This document shows positions 28,493-37,869 of a DNA stretch of 64,000 bases, in pieces (position 1 is the stretch's first letter; each line of letters opens with the position of its first letter). This DNA comes from Aquisphaera giovannonii (GTDB taxonomy: Bacteria > Planctomycetota > Planctomycetia > Isosphaerales > Isosphaeraceae). The DNA lies in assembly GCF_008087625.1 (NCBI RefSeq), contig NZ_CP042997.1:3844001-3908000 (forward strand), in the 5' to 3' direction. A program made the translations under genes and the position numbers. The notes under the pieces were generated by a model. The model made no database searches. It was not told the origin of the DNA and worked only from the letters and a program-made list of their open reading frames with translations.

Positions 28493-29455
28493 TCAGGCCG
28501 ACTTCCCCACCCTCGCCGGCGTCGACCGGTAGCCGAGCGATGCGGCGACCTCCTCGATCCGGCCCACCTTCTCGGCGGGGCAGAAGATGTGGTCGTAATG
28601 GTGGGGGGAGGCCGAGATCCGGTCCTGCCATTCGATCCCGCCGGGGAGCAGCTGGCCGGAGACGTAGCCGAGGTCGTCGCGCACCGCCTCCAGCGGACCG
28701 GTATCCGCGCTCGTGAGGATCTCCAGGAAGATGAACGGCCGGGACGCCCGGATGGACCGCGCCCCGCCCCGAAGGACGCGGTCCTCGAACGTCTCGACGT
28801 CGATCTTCATCAGGTCGATCGGCCCGCAATGCTGGTCGTCGAGGAAATCGTCGAGCGTCACCACCCGCACCTTGATCGAATCCACGTGCTCGGGGCTGTG
28901 CCGGGCGTTCAGGGACGACGCGGTCTCCATCAGGCCGGTCTTGCTCTTGGGGACGTAGAAGGTGGCCTCTCCCGACTGGTCGCTGACGGCGTCGGGGATG
29001 ATGTGGATCCGACCGCCGAGCCCGTTGACGGCGACGTTCCTCTCCAGCCAGGCTCTCGGCGGCGGGAACGGCTCGAACGCATAGACATGCGCCGCGGGCG
29101 AGCACGTCGCCGCGATCAGCGAGAAGAACCCCGAGTAGGAGCCGATGTCCAGGACGCAGCGCGAATCCAGGCTCAGGGCCGCGAAGAGGTCCGGCATGGG
29201 CTTCTCATAGCCATCCCACCCGTACCACCACATGACGCGGCTGACCTGGTCGAGCGCGCCGGCGCCGTACATCGTGAACGAGCGGCCGTCCGCGATCCGC
29301 TTCGGCACGTCCACGCGTACCCGCGGCGGGACGAAGTTGCAGAGCACCGAGATCTTGCGGGAGGTCGGGACGGCGCCGGCCGCATAGGACGCGACGGCCG
29401 CGGGGATCCCGAACCAGCGGTTGTACATCAACTTGACGAGCAGAGGCTTGAGCAC
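28493..29455 (-). CDS. FkbM-family SAM-dependent methyltransferase
   Basis: About 320 residues. SAM motif I is CVLDIGSYSGFFSLIAA; YAFEPFPPP and LERNVAVNG follow, then PIDLMKIDVETFEDRVLRGG, the FkbM signature. Such enzymes methylate sugar or polyketide hydroxyls and are common in polysaccharide clusters, which fits the nearby glycosyltransferase at 31614. The start is a GTG (29455) about 11 bases from GGAG; an ATG 27 bases inside is an alternative. Confidence 0.85.
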   Translation of the reverse strand: MLKPLLVKLMYNRWFGIPAAVASYAAGAVPTSRKISVLCNFVPPRVRVDVPKRIADGRSFTMYGAGALDQVSRVMWWYGWDGYEKPMPDLFAALSLDSRCVLDIGSYSGFFSLIAATCSPAAHVYAFEPFPPPRAWLERNVAVNGLGGRIHIIPDAVSDQSGEATFYVPKSKTGLMETASSLNARHSPEHVDSIKVRVVTLDDFLDDQHCGPIDLMKIDVETFEDRVLRGGARSIRASRPFIFLEILTSADTGPLEAVRDDLGYVSGQLLPGGIEWQDRISASPHHYDHIFCPAEKVGRIEEVAASLGYRSTPARVGKSA

Positions 29456-29852
29456 GGATGTCGATCTCCGAAGCTGGATCGGGCGGCGCCATCGGCCTGG
29501 CCTCGTGCCGGGTCCGCGTCCGTCGAACGGCGGCGAGAAGGCCACGAGGCAGACTCGCCCCGGCAGCCCGGGGCTCCTACTACCCTACGCGACCAGCCGG
29601 CCTTCCGGGCCCACGAGCCGGGGTCCGGGCTCGGGCCCGGCGACGACAAACGTCGTGACCGCCTCGACTTCCGTATTCTTTGATTCGTTCGTTCCGGGGA
29701 GCATGATACGTCATGGGCCCGGACGGCGGCAATCGACGCTCGAAACCCGACGCCCCCACGCCGGCCGGGAAGCCGGCTCCCGAGGCGAGACGCGGACCGG
29801 CTTTCCGTCGGTTCGAGGCGTAACGGGAAGTGCCGGGAATCCGCGGCATCGA
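29456..29852. other. Intergenic region
   Basis: 397 bp between the start of the FkbM gene and the stop of the cytochrome-like lipoprotein, both on the minus strand. It should contain the FkbM promoter. No gene, strong hairpin or repeat recognised. Confidence 0.45.
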
Positions 29853-30392
29853 TCACCCGCCCGGAGAGGCCGCGCGCCCGCCCGGCGGGGCCATGATTCG
29901 GTGCTGGCGATGGCAGCCCATGCAGGAACCGCCCAGCTTGGCAAGGGTTTCGCCGACCTTATCCTTCTCCTTCGCGAGTGCCGCCTTGTCCAGATCGGCC
30001 GTGGAGTCGGCGAACGCCTTCGTCAGCTCCTTCCACGAGGCGCTCGACCCCTTGATGGGCTCGAGCCCCCCCATCTCCGCGGCGAGCCGGGCGTACTCCT
30101 TTGCCCCCCCCTGGATCTCCTCCCACGCCGGCTGCTCCGCCTTGACGGCCGCAACCAGGGAGTTCTGGAGCGACTGGGGCCCGGGCCCGCCGACCCTGGC
30201 CATGATCTCCTTGATCTTCGGATTCGACGGCGGCGGTGGGGGCTGCGACTGTGCCCCGGCGCCCGCCTGGACTTCCTTGGATGGCGGGGCTTGCGTCGGG
30301 CCTTCGCAGCCGCCCAGGAGGAACGTTAGGCCCAGGGCCATGGGTACGATCTGGCAGTACAACCTCCGCGCCACGAGGTCCCTCCTCCGCAT
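29853..30392 (-). CDS. Lipoprotein with C-terminal CxxCH haem-binding motif
   Basis: 179 residues. A lipoprotein signal ends in the lipobox LLGGC (Cys near residue 28), followed by a Pro/Gln-rich linker and a helical region with CMGCHRQHR near the C-terminus. One haem attached close to the C-terminus of a helical bundle is the pattern of cytochrome c'/c556-like proteins. It is probably an extracytoplasmic electron carrier or haem protein. The second of two adjacent ATGs (30392) fits the GGGGAGGG site best. It stands alone; partners are not evident. Confidence 0.75.
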   Translation of the reverse strand: MRRRDLVARRLYCQIVPMALGLTFLLGGCEGPTQAPPSKEVQAGAGAQSQPPPPPSNPKIKEIMARVGGPGPQSLQNSLVAAVKAEQPAWEEIQGGAKEYARLAAEMGGLEPIKGSSASWKELTKAFADSTADLDKAALAKEKDKVGETLAKLGGSCMGCHRQHRIMAPPGGRAASPGG

Positions 30393-31613
30393 CATCGCCC
30401 TCCCCAGGATGACCCGAGTGACCTCCCCACGCACTCGATGCGAGGCGGACGATCCCGGTTGTCGATGCGGAGGATACCACGGGGGAGGCCGAATTCCCAT
30501 CCGACCTCCGTCGATCGAGCGGCGAGTGCTCGTCCGGCGACTGCTGGCCGGGCGGCCGAGACGCCGGGCCGGCGTCGACGAATGGACATGCGCGGACCGG
30601 TCGGGGCGGGGACGAGATGATTGTCGCGCAAAAAAATTCCGAACTCCCTCCTCGCCATCAAGGGCCGGGGAGGAAATTCGGAGCGTTTGGAGAGGATGTT
30701 TCGGAATTCATCCCGATCGCCCCGGCGTCGGAATCGCGGGGCGATGCGATCGGGGTCGAGATTCGATCAACGATCCGACGCCGAGCGATCGCCGATCCGT
30801 CCGCCCCGCGTCGAGTTCGCATAGGTCGCGGTGAGCATCCCCAGGAGGGCCGCACGACGACCGGCGCGGGTGGACTTTCCTCCCCGCCGAACGCGGGCCA
30901 CGGCCCCCGCCCATTCAAATCCGCCATGCAAAGGTGCGTTTTTCTTGGACTTCGGTTCACTCATCGACAAGAACTCCGAACAAGCAGAAACGCGACCCCT
31001 CCTGCGGAGGTCTACGCTCCACAATCCCTTGGGCCGGGTTGGAACCCGAATTCCGCCCGGCAATGCCTCCTGGCTTTCGATCGCTCTCTCACCGGGGGAT
31101 GTTCTTACCCCGGGGATCAACATCGATCGGTATCGAAGGTCGAGGGGTCAGGGTAAGGGGCCCCTTCCAAGGCTACGCCTCGATGTAGCCGTGAAACCTT
31201 CGGTAACCCATCTGGTCCCTATCTCATCGGACGAGGGACACTGAATTGTTGACCCGGATCGACACAGCCTGAAGGGCCATTGCGAAGAATGTCACCGTCT
31301 CGGGGGAGCTGGATCTTCGAGCCCCGAGAAGCCGGCCCATTCCTCGTCGCCCATCCGCGGCGCCAGTAAATGTATCAGTGCCACCGGGGGTCGTCTAGAA
31401 AAAAAGCACGTCGAAAAAGTGATTTTGCACGCCGCCCGCGAATGAGCCGTCCCCCGCCTTGTTAACCACGTTTCGCGGACCGGGCAAGCGGGGCGAACGG
31501 GCCAGCGTAGGCGACCGACCCCGGAGCGACGGTGCCCGAGGGCACTCCGAGTGGCGGCCGCAACAGCCTTCTTAGACGAAACGGTCACCGCACGGCCGAG
31601 TTACCGGGCGTGC
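30393..31613. other. Gene-poor 1.2 kb region
   Basis: No convincing gene on either strand. Open frames here are short, Arg/Ser-rich and have no family features. Base composition is visibly lower in GC around 30620-30800 and 31360-31480. A small hairpin (GGCTAC-gcctcgat-GTAGCC) sits at 31171-31190 and an A-run at 31399-31405. The region includes the upstream part of the cytochrome-like lipoprotein gene and the downstream part of the glycosyltransferase gene. It may be decayed former coding sequence or encode an unrecognised RNA. Confidence 0.5.
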
Positions 31614-32882
31614 TCAGCGAGCACCGAGTGTACGCTTGTAGAAGTCGACCGTCTGGGCCGCCACGCGTTCGGGGGCGAATCGCTGCCGGACGCTGACCGC
31701 GGCCTGGCGGCCCATGGCGGCGGCGGCGGCCGGGTCGTGGAGGATGGTCAGGATCTTCTCGCCCAGGTCGTCGGGATCTTCCGGGCGATGGAGGAGCCCG
31801 CTGACCCCGTCCTCGATGATCTCCGCGATGCCGCCGACCCGTGCCCCGACGACCGGACATCCCATGGCCATCGGCTCCAGGACGACCAGGCCCATGGTCT
31901 CGTACCGGGAGGAGACGACGGTGACGAGCGCCTGCTGTCGATACGCCGGCAGGGCGTCGAAGGGGCGGAATCCCAGCCACTCGACCCGGCCCGATTCCAG
32001 GGCCCCGGGCAGCCGCTCCCGGACATACTCCTCGATGTGCCGGGTCCGCCCGGAGTCATCGAGGAGGCCCTTGTCCGGCCCGATGAAGCGCAGCCGTGCC
32101 TCCGGCATCTTCGCCAGCACCCGGGCGAAGGCGTCGATGATGACGTCCCCCCCCTTGTGGCGATCGAACCTGCCGATGAACAGGACCTGCTTCGGGTCCG
32201 CATCCTCGAGCCGCCAGCGGGCGGTCGTCACGGGGGCCGCGGAAGGGATGACCTCCGCATTGGGGAGCGGCGCCTTGTAGAAGGCCCTCGTCTGCTCGAG
32301 GGTATCCAGGGAGGGGGCCGTGATGGCCGCCGCCTTCCGGATGGCCCGCCCCTCGAGTTCCACCCTCCGCCAGAACTTCTCGTCCTCCTTGACGCCGAGG
32401 GCCCGGCCGTTCAGGAACCAGGGGCCATGGAGACGGATGCAGATCGGTATCGACAGCTCGTCGGACAGCCAGTCCGCCCATCCGAACGACTCTTCCATCT
32501 CGAAGAGGTCGAGCTCGCGTTCCCGGCTGGCGCGGCGGAGGACGCCGGAGAGGGCCCGGCGGAAGCCCCGCTCCAGGGTCCGCTCCGGGGCCAGCCGCCA
32601 GCCGACCCCGAACGCGACCTTTCGCAGCGGATTGCGGAGCTGGGCCTCCCGCTCCCGCGGGATGCTGTAGACGTCCGGCCCGGGGTCTCCGCTCGTGGAG
32701 CTGGCCACGATCGTCGGGCGATGGCCCATCGCCTTCAGGTGGCGGGCCAGCAAGTCCACGTAGGTGATGATCCCGTTGGCGTATGATCCGATCGGCCATC
32801 CCGGGGTCAGGAGCCCGACCGATAATCCGCGGCCGCTCGCCTCTCCGGCCTCGACCGGTCCCGCCGCCGATGGCACCGTCAT
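31614..32882 (-). CDS. Family 4-type glycosyltransferase
   Basis: 422 residues, GT-B fold. The N-terminal domain starts VGLLTPGWPIGSYANGIITYV, and the C-terminal nucleotide-sugar-binding domain has VLFIGRFDRHKGGDVIIDAF and ETMGLVVLEPMAMGCPVVGARVGGIAEII, whose E-x7-E motif is typical of retaining GT4 enzymes. The ATG overlaps the stop of the upstream methyltransferase gene as ATGA, so the two are translationally coupled and probably act on the same glycan or glycolipid. The donor sugar is not predictable. Confidence 0.92.
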   Translation of the reverse strand: MTVPSAAGPVEAGEASGRGLSVGLLTPGWPIGSYANGIITYVDLLARHLKAMGHRPTIVASSTSGDPGPDVYSIPREREAQLRNPLRKVAFGVGWRLAPERTLERGFRRALSGVLRRASRERELDLFEMEESFGWADWLSDELSIPICIRLHGPWFLNGRALGVKEDEKFWRRVELEGRAIRKAAAITAPSLDTLEQTRAFYKAPLPNAEVIPSAAPVTTARWRLEDADPKQVLFIGRFDRHKGGDVIIDAFARVLAKMPEARLRFIGPDKGLLDDSGRTRHIEEYVRERLPGALESGRVEWLGFRPFDALPAYRQQALVTVVSSRYETMGLVVLEPMAMGCPVVGARVGGIAEIIEDGVSGLLHRPEDPDDLGEKILTILHDPAAAAAMGRQAAVSVRQRFAPERVAAQTVDFYKRTLGAR

Positions 32883-33655
32883 CGCTTCTTCCGATCCGCG
32901 AGTTTTCCCAGCCGCCATTCCACGGAATCCTTGATCGCCCTGGGGAGGTCGCCGACGACCGTCCGAAGATTCGGCCTGGGCCGGGATCGCTCGCGGAGCT
33001 CGAGCACAGACTCGAACAGCTCCGGGTGCACGCAATCGAAGGGGATCACGGAGAGACGCTCTGCTTCCGCCTGGAGGTCGGGACGCCGTTCCAGCAGCGA
33101 CTTCTTGAGATAGAGGAACGCATTCTGGCGATACCAGGGGGTGACGTTCGGGTCGGACCAGAACCGGGGCCGCAGGCAGTCGACGGGCCGGTAGCCGCGT
33201 TCGACGAACAGGTCCCTCCAGTAACTCTGCCATTGTTCATTGATGTGATTCGTCCCCCCCTGGGACGGGATGGCCGCGGAGAAGAGCACCGCGTCGGAGA
33301 GCCCTACCAGCTCATCCACGAAGTGGGGGGCCCACTCCGGCGGCAGGTGCTCGGCCACCTCCAGGGACATGGCGAGGTCGAATCGGTCGGTGACCCCCGT
33401 CGGCCGGGTCAGATCCCGGGGCAGGAAGCGGTCGCGCGGGATCTCCAGGGCGTCCAGGTCGACATAGTCTCCGTCGAGGCCGAGGAAGGACGTCACGCCC
33501 TGCTCTTCGAACGCACGCAGCCACGTGCCCACCCCACAGCCGAGGTCGATGACGCTCTGCGGAGAGAGGAGAGAGACGACATACGGGACCACGGCCCTGG
33601 CCGATCGCAACGATTCGGCCAGATGTCCCGAGAAGAACTCGCTGTCATATTTCAA
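32879..33655 (-). CDS. SAM-dependent methyltransferase (class I)
   Basis: 258 residues. SAM motif I is VIDLGCGVGTWLRAF (about 35-49), then LGLDGDYVD and MSLEVAEHLP, as in type 11/23-like methyltransferases. It overlaps the glycosyltransferase downstream by four bases. The C-terminal part (from about 150: WSDPNVTPWYRQNAFLYL) is a family-typical extension. Probably modifies a surface carbohydrate together with its partner. Confidence 0.9.
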   Translation of the reverse strand: MKYDSEFFSGHLAESLRSARAVVPYVVSLLSPQSVIDLGCGVGTWLRAFEEQGVTSFLGLDGDYVDLDALEIPRDRFLPRDLTRPTGVTDRFDLAMSLEVAEHLPPEWAPHFVDELVGLSDAVLFSAAIPSQGGTNHINEQWQSYWRDLFVERGYRPVDCLRPRFWSDPNVTPWYRQNAFLYLKKSLLERRPDLQAEAERLSVIPFDCVHPELFESVLELRERSRPRPNLRTVVGDLPRAIKDSVEWRLGKLADRKKR

Positions 33656-34074
33656 GTCATGACTCCCGTGCTCCCCGCTCCACGCGCTGCCGGCGAATGA
33701 CCTCCGGCCGGCCTCCGGAGGCCTTCGTCAGGCGGCCTGGCAACGGTCGTCGCCCGGTTGCATTCGTGATTCTCCCGCATTGTCCGGGACATCTCCGCGG
33801 AGGTACAAGGCCGGTCTGCGGAAAAACAACACGCCCCCGGGCCCTCGCGGAGACGCCATTCCGCCGGCGGGCTTTCCCGCGGGACGCAGCGGGCGGGAAT
33901 CCGCCGAATCGGCGGCCGAGCCTCTCCCGCCATCAACACGCCTGCCGCGACTCGCGAGGGAAAGTCGGACCAGGAATGCCCGCTTTTCGACGGGCCCGGA
34001 AGGGTCCGCTCACGTCGCATGAGTTGAAGCGGTGGAACCGTGATCCGGACTCCGGTCTTCTTGCGGGTGGCCCC
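33656..34074. other. Intergenic region
   Basis: 419 bp between the start of the methyltransferase and the end of the CPBP gene, both minus strand. A 122-residue frame here has shadow-like composition and overlaps the expected promoter. No gene or terminator is seen with confidence. Confidence 0.45.
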
Positions 34075-35253
34075 TCACGGGGACCGCGACACCAGCGACT
34101 GGTACAGCATGACGAACGTGCTGAAACCGTTGAACGTCCCGTGCATGGCGACCACCGTGAGCAGGCTCCCCGTACGCTGGTAAACGACGCCGAGGGCCAT
34201 GGAGAGGACGAAGATCGCGATGGGAGCCGGCCACTGCGGCAGGTGGAGCGACGCGAAGGCGATCGAGGTCAGCACGATCCCGAGCCCCACGTGCTGCCAA
34301 CTCCCCGATGCCGAAGGCGTCGGCCGGGCCGGCGAGGCGATCGTCAGCGCGGGCGGCGGGCACGGGCCTTCGTCGCCCCGGGCGACCGGCCCGGCCTCGG
34401 GGCCGCCTTGCCGATCGGCGGCCGAGGGATCGGGGCAGGGCGGGCCGGTCCGGTCCACCTGGGGATGGATCGTCGCCTCGTCCTCCGGGACCGGCCCCTC
34501 GACGGATGCGACCCCGATCAGCCAGCGTTGCAGGACGCCGCGGAACAGGAGTTCCTCCACCAGGGGGGCGAGGGCCATCGTCGAGAGGACCGCAACGGCC
34601 GCCGACGCGGGCGTCAGCCCCGCCATCAAGACCTCCTCGACCGGGTGCTTGTGGTTCAGCCAGATATGGACGGCCAGCGCCTGGATCGCCAGGACGACCG
34701 GGGTGGCAAGCAGGGCCGCGACGACGCCGGTCCCCGCCTGCCTGGCCGGGTCTTCCAGGACGAGCCCCAGGTCGGACCAGGTCGCACCGGAGGTCAGCCG
34801 CAGCAGCGGCGGGACGAGCAGCACCATCAGGATGCTGATGACGGCCAATTGCACCAGCAGCCCCATCCCGGCGAGGGCCTCCCCGGCCGGGGCTTCCGGG
34901 CCGTTCAACGGCACTGGTCCCGGCGCCTCGGCCCCGGCCGCGGGCGGCCCTTCCTCGGCACCGCCGGGCCCCGGCGCGGGGACGGGCACCGGGGCGCGGG
35001 GGGATCCCACCCCCTGCTCATGCAGGTATCGGATCGAATTCCCGACGAGCACGTAGAGCAGGCATACCGCCACGACGCTGAGGAAGCCCCACGGGGCCGG
35101 CCTGGGGAAGGCGTTCGGCCGTCCGCCCAGGAGCGGCCGTCCGCTCCAAAGCCGGCCGATGGCCCAGGCCCAGCACGCGACCATGCCGGAGGCCCAGGCG
35201 AGCAGGATGACCCCCACCGCCGCCTGCACCAACGATCCGAATGTTCGATCCAT
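34075..35253 (-). CDS. CPBP-family intramembrane metalloprotease
   Basis: 392 residues, multi-pass. The motifs are EELLFRG (Glu-Glu-x3-Arg, about residue 231), a His in LHLPQWP (about 337), and HGTFNGFS (His-x3-Asn, about 374), as in CAAX-prenyl protease/bacteriocin-processing proteins. About 75 Pro/Gly/Glu-rich residues (from GVASVEGP to the SWQHVG helix) are inserted between the first and second motifs, and a second Pro/Ala-rich stretch precedes the core. Loops this long are unusual. Substrate unknown. The start ATG has a weak site; another ATG lies 60 bases upstream. Confidence 0.87.
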   Translation of the reverse strand: MDRTFGSLVQAAVGVILLAWASGMVACWAWAIGRLWSGRPLLGGRPNAFPRPAPWGFLSVVAVCLLYVLVGNSIRYLHEQGVGSPRAPVPVPAPGPGGAEEGPPAAGAEAPGPVPLNGPEAPAGEALAGMGLLVQLAVISILMVLLVPPLLRLTSGATWSDLGLVLEDPARQAGTGVVAALLATPVVLAIQALAVHIWLNHKHPVEEVLMAGLTPASAAVAVLSTMALAPLVEELLFRGVLQRWLIGVASVEGPVPEDEATIHPQVDRTGPPCPDPSAADRQGGPEAGPVARGDEGPCPPPALTIASPARPTPSASGSWQHVGLGIVLTSIAFASLHLPQWPAPIAIFVLSMALGVVYQRTGSLLTVVAMHGTFNGFSTFVMLYQSLVSRSP

Positions 35254-35428
35254 GAGGACGGGCCGCTCCACTCCGGAAACCGGGCCGGGGAAAGTGCTTA
35301 TCTTATCTCGCAAATCGAATTCCGGCCACCTTGCCCGGTCGCCGCGATGGCCCTAGAATCGGCAGATCTGGGCGGCCGTCCGAGGCGAGCGGCGGCGACC
35401 CAGGGGCCATCGGGAGCGACGCCGATCC

Positions 35429-36646
35429 ATGCAGGACCTTGAAAGCCAGTGGCAGGCCCTCAGCCGGGGCGTCGAACAGATCGTCCCCGAGGAGGAGTTC
35501 CGCAAGAAGCTCGCCCGGTCGATCCGCGAGGACCGCCCGCTCCGCGTCAAGTACGGCATCGACCCGACCGGCATCGACGTCCACCTCGGCCACACCGTCC
35601 CCCTCCGGAAGCTCCGCCAGTTCCAGGACCTGGGGCACACGGCGGTGATCATCATCGGCAACTACACCGCGCTGGTGGGCGACCCCTCCGGCCGGGACGA
35701 GACCCGGGCGTCGCTGACCGAGGCCCAGGTGGAGGCCAACGCGAAGGATTACCTGCGCCAGGTCGGCCGGATCATCGACCTGGACCGGGCCGAGGTCCAC
35801 CACAACGGCGACTGGTTCGCGAAGTGGTCGTTCCTGGACGTCCTCAACCTGACGCGGCACATGACCCTCGGCCAGATCTCCGCGAGGGAGGACTTCGCCA
35901 AGCGGATCGCGGCGGAGAAGCCCGTCTATCTCCACGAGTGCCTCTACCCGCTGATGCAGGGTTGGGACTCGGTCGAGATCCGGGCCGACGTCGAGCTCGG
36001 CGGGACCGAGCAGCTCTTCAGCCTGCTCGTCGCGCGGGACCTCCAGCAGTCGCGAGGGCAGGAACCGCAGGTCGCGATGACGATGCCCATCCTCGTCGGG
36101 ACCGATGGCGTCCGGCGGATGGGCAAGAGCCTCGGCAATTACATCGGCGTCGCCGAGTCCGCCGAGAATCAGTTCGGCAAGGTCATGAGCATCCCCGACG
36201 AGCCGATGCGCCAGTACTTCACCCTGCTGACCGACCTGCCGATGGACGAGGTGCAGGGGCTCCTCTCATCCGGCCAGAACCCGCGCGAGGTGAAGGACGT
36301 GCTCGGGCGCGCGATCGTCGCCCAGTATCACGGGCAGGAGGCGGCCGACCGCGCCGCCGGGGAGTTCCGCCGCCGGGCCGCGGGCGAGGATCCGGAGGAG
36401 ATCCCCGACGCCCCGCTCGACGCCGGCAAGCTCGACGCCGAGGGCAAGATCCCCGCGCCGATCCTCCTCAAGGAGTTGGGGCTCGAGGAGAGCACCTCGA
36501 ACGCCCGGCGGGTCATCGCGCAGGGGGGCTTCAACGTCGGCCCTCGCCGCGAGGTCATCAACGACCCGAGGGCCCAGGTGCTCGTCTCCGACGGCCTCGT
36601 CGTCCGGGTCGGCAAGCGGAAGATCGTCCGCATCCGGCTGGCCTGA
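35429..36646 (+). CDS. tyrS: Tyrosyl-tRNA synthetase
   Basis: 405 residues. It attaches tyrosine to tRNA-Tyr. Class I signatures are DPTGIDVHLGH (the HIGH motif, residues 52-55) and RRMGKSLGN (KMSKS-like, about 230). ELGGTEQLFSLLVARDLQ fits the tyrosine pocket region. A C-terminal S4-like RNA-binding domain (about 340-405) has ESTSNARRVIAQGGFNV. GGGAG precedes the ATG. It is the first of three plus-strand genes. Confidence 0.96.
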   Translation: MQDLESQWQALSRGVEQIVPEEEFRKKLARSIREDRPLRVKYGIDPTGIDVHLGHTVPLRKLRQFQDLGHTAVIIIGNYTALVGDPSGRDETRASLTEAQVEANAKDYLRQVGRIIDLDRAEVHHNGDWFAKWSFLDVLNLTRHMTLGQISAREDFAKRIAAEKPVYLHECLYPLMQGWDSVEIRADVELGGTEQLFSLLVARDLQQSRGQEPQVAMTMPILVGTDGVRRMGKSLGNYIGVAESAENQFGKVMSIPDEPMRQYFTLLTDLPMDEVQGLLSSGQNPREVKDVLGRAIVAQYHGQEAADRAAGEFRRRAAGEDPEEIPDAPLDAGKLDAEGKIPAPILLKELGLEESTSNARRVIAQGGFNVGPRREVINDPRAQVLVSDGLVVRVGKRKIVRIRLA

Positions 36647-36691
36647 ACCCAGCCCCTGTCCCTCATCCGGCGCGGCCGGGCGGAGGCATCG

Positions 36692-37756
36692 ATGGCCGAG
36701 CACGGCTTCGGGATCGTCGGCTGCGGCATGATCGCCGAGTTCCACACCCGCGCGATCAACGACCTGCCCAATGCCCGCGTCGTCGCCGCGTACAGCCGCT
36801 CGCGAGCGAACGCGGGGAAGATCGCGGGCATGGCCGGCGGCGACTGCAAGACCTTCGACGACATGGACGCGATGCTCGCCACCCCGGGCCTGGACGTCGT
36901 CTGCATCTGCACGCCCAGCGGCGCGCACCTAGAGCCGGCGGTGCAGGCCGCGAGGGCCGGCAAGCACGTCGTCGTGGAGAAGCCGCTGGAGATCACCCTG
37001 CCGCGGTGCGACGCCATCATCGACGCCTGCGACGCCGCGGGCGTCCGCCTCTGCACGATCTTCCCCTCGCGGTTCTCGCCGGCCAACCGGCGGCTCAAGG
37101 AGGCCATCGAGCTCGGCCGCTTCGGCCGGCTGACATTGGGCGACACCCACGTGAAGTGGTGGCGCACCCAGGAGTACTACGACTCCGGCGGCTGGCGCGG
37201 GACCTGGTCGCTGGACGGCGGCGGGGCCCTGATGAATCAGGCGATCCACAACGTGGACCTCCTCTTCTGGCTGATGGGGGACGTCGCCACCATCACCGCC
37301 CAGGCCGCGACCCTCGCCCACGAGCGGATCGAGGTCGAGGACACGGCCGTGGCCGCCGTCCAGTTCCGGAGCGGTGCCCTCGGCGTGATCCAGGCCGCGA
37401 CGAGCGCGTATCCGGGCCTGCTCAAGCGGACCGAGATCCACGGCGACCGAGGCTCCGCGAGGGTCGAGCAGGACGACATCACGCTCTGGGAGTTCCGGGA
37501 CAAGGTCCCCGGCGACGACGAGGTCCTGGCAGCCATCGCCGGCGCCTCCGGCGACAAGGCCGGCGCCAGCGATCCGCGGGGCATCAACCACGCCGGCCAT
37601 CGCGCCCAGCTCGCCGACTTCCTCGACGCCATCGACCGCGGCCGCGCCCCGCTCGTGGACGGCCGAGACGGCCGCAAATCCGTGGAGATCATCCGCGCGA
37701 TCTACCGGTCGGCTCGCGAAGGCCGCGCGGTCCGCCTGCCGCTCTCGGAAGATTGA
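36692..37756 (+). CDS. Gfo/Idh/MocA-family NAD(P)-dependent oxidoreductase
   Basis: 354 residues. N-terminal Rossmann fold with GIVGCGMIAEFHT and the EKPL loop (VVVEKPLEIT), C-terminal alpha/beta domain with GGGALMNQAIHNVDLLFWLMGD. Members oxidise sugars, sugar acids or inositols; planctomycetes carry many. 45 bp after tyrS and with GGAGG before the ATG, so co-transcription is likely, although a functional link with tyrS is doubtful. Confidence 0.93.
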   Translation: MAEHGFGIVGCGMIAEFHTRAINDLPNARVVAAYSRSRANAGKIAGMAGGDCKTFDDMDAMLATPGLDVVCICTPSGAHLEPAVQAARAGKHVVVEKPLEITLPRCDAIIDACDAAGVRLCTIFPSRFSPANRRLKEAIELGRFGRLTLGDTHVKWWRTQEYYDSGGWRGTWSLDGGGALMNQAIHNVDLLFWLMGDVATITAQAATLAHERIEVEDTAVAAVQFRSGALGVIQAATSAYPGLLKRTEIHGDRGSARVEQDDITLWEFRDKVPGDDEVLAAIAGASGDKAGASDPRGINHAGHRAQLADFLDAIDRGRAPLVDGRDGRKSVEIIRAIYRSAREGRAVRLPLSED

Positions 37757-37869
37757 GGGAGCGCCCCCGCCGGCGGGCTGCGATTGATCGAGCCCCCCGG
37801 TCGCGGCTATAAGTGTGGTCGCGGATGCGGACGGATCCGACTGCGCGCTCGTCAACGGAGTGACCCCAC

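Noticed and set aside
26063-29683. Very long plus-strand open frame (1206 codons) opposite M13 peptidase and FkbM genes
   Set aside because: Composition is the mirror of the real minus-strand genes (Arg/Gly/Val/His-rich), with no domain. Long antisense frames are expected at ~70% GC.
31020-31070. A tRNA-like stretch (GGTTGGAACCCGAATTCC)
   Set aside because: No acceptor, D or anticodon stems can be built around it.
30617-31156. 179-residue plus-strand frame
   Set aside because: Composition and lack of RBS suggest chance; several equally long frames overlap it.
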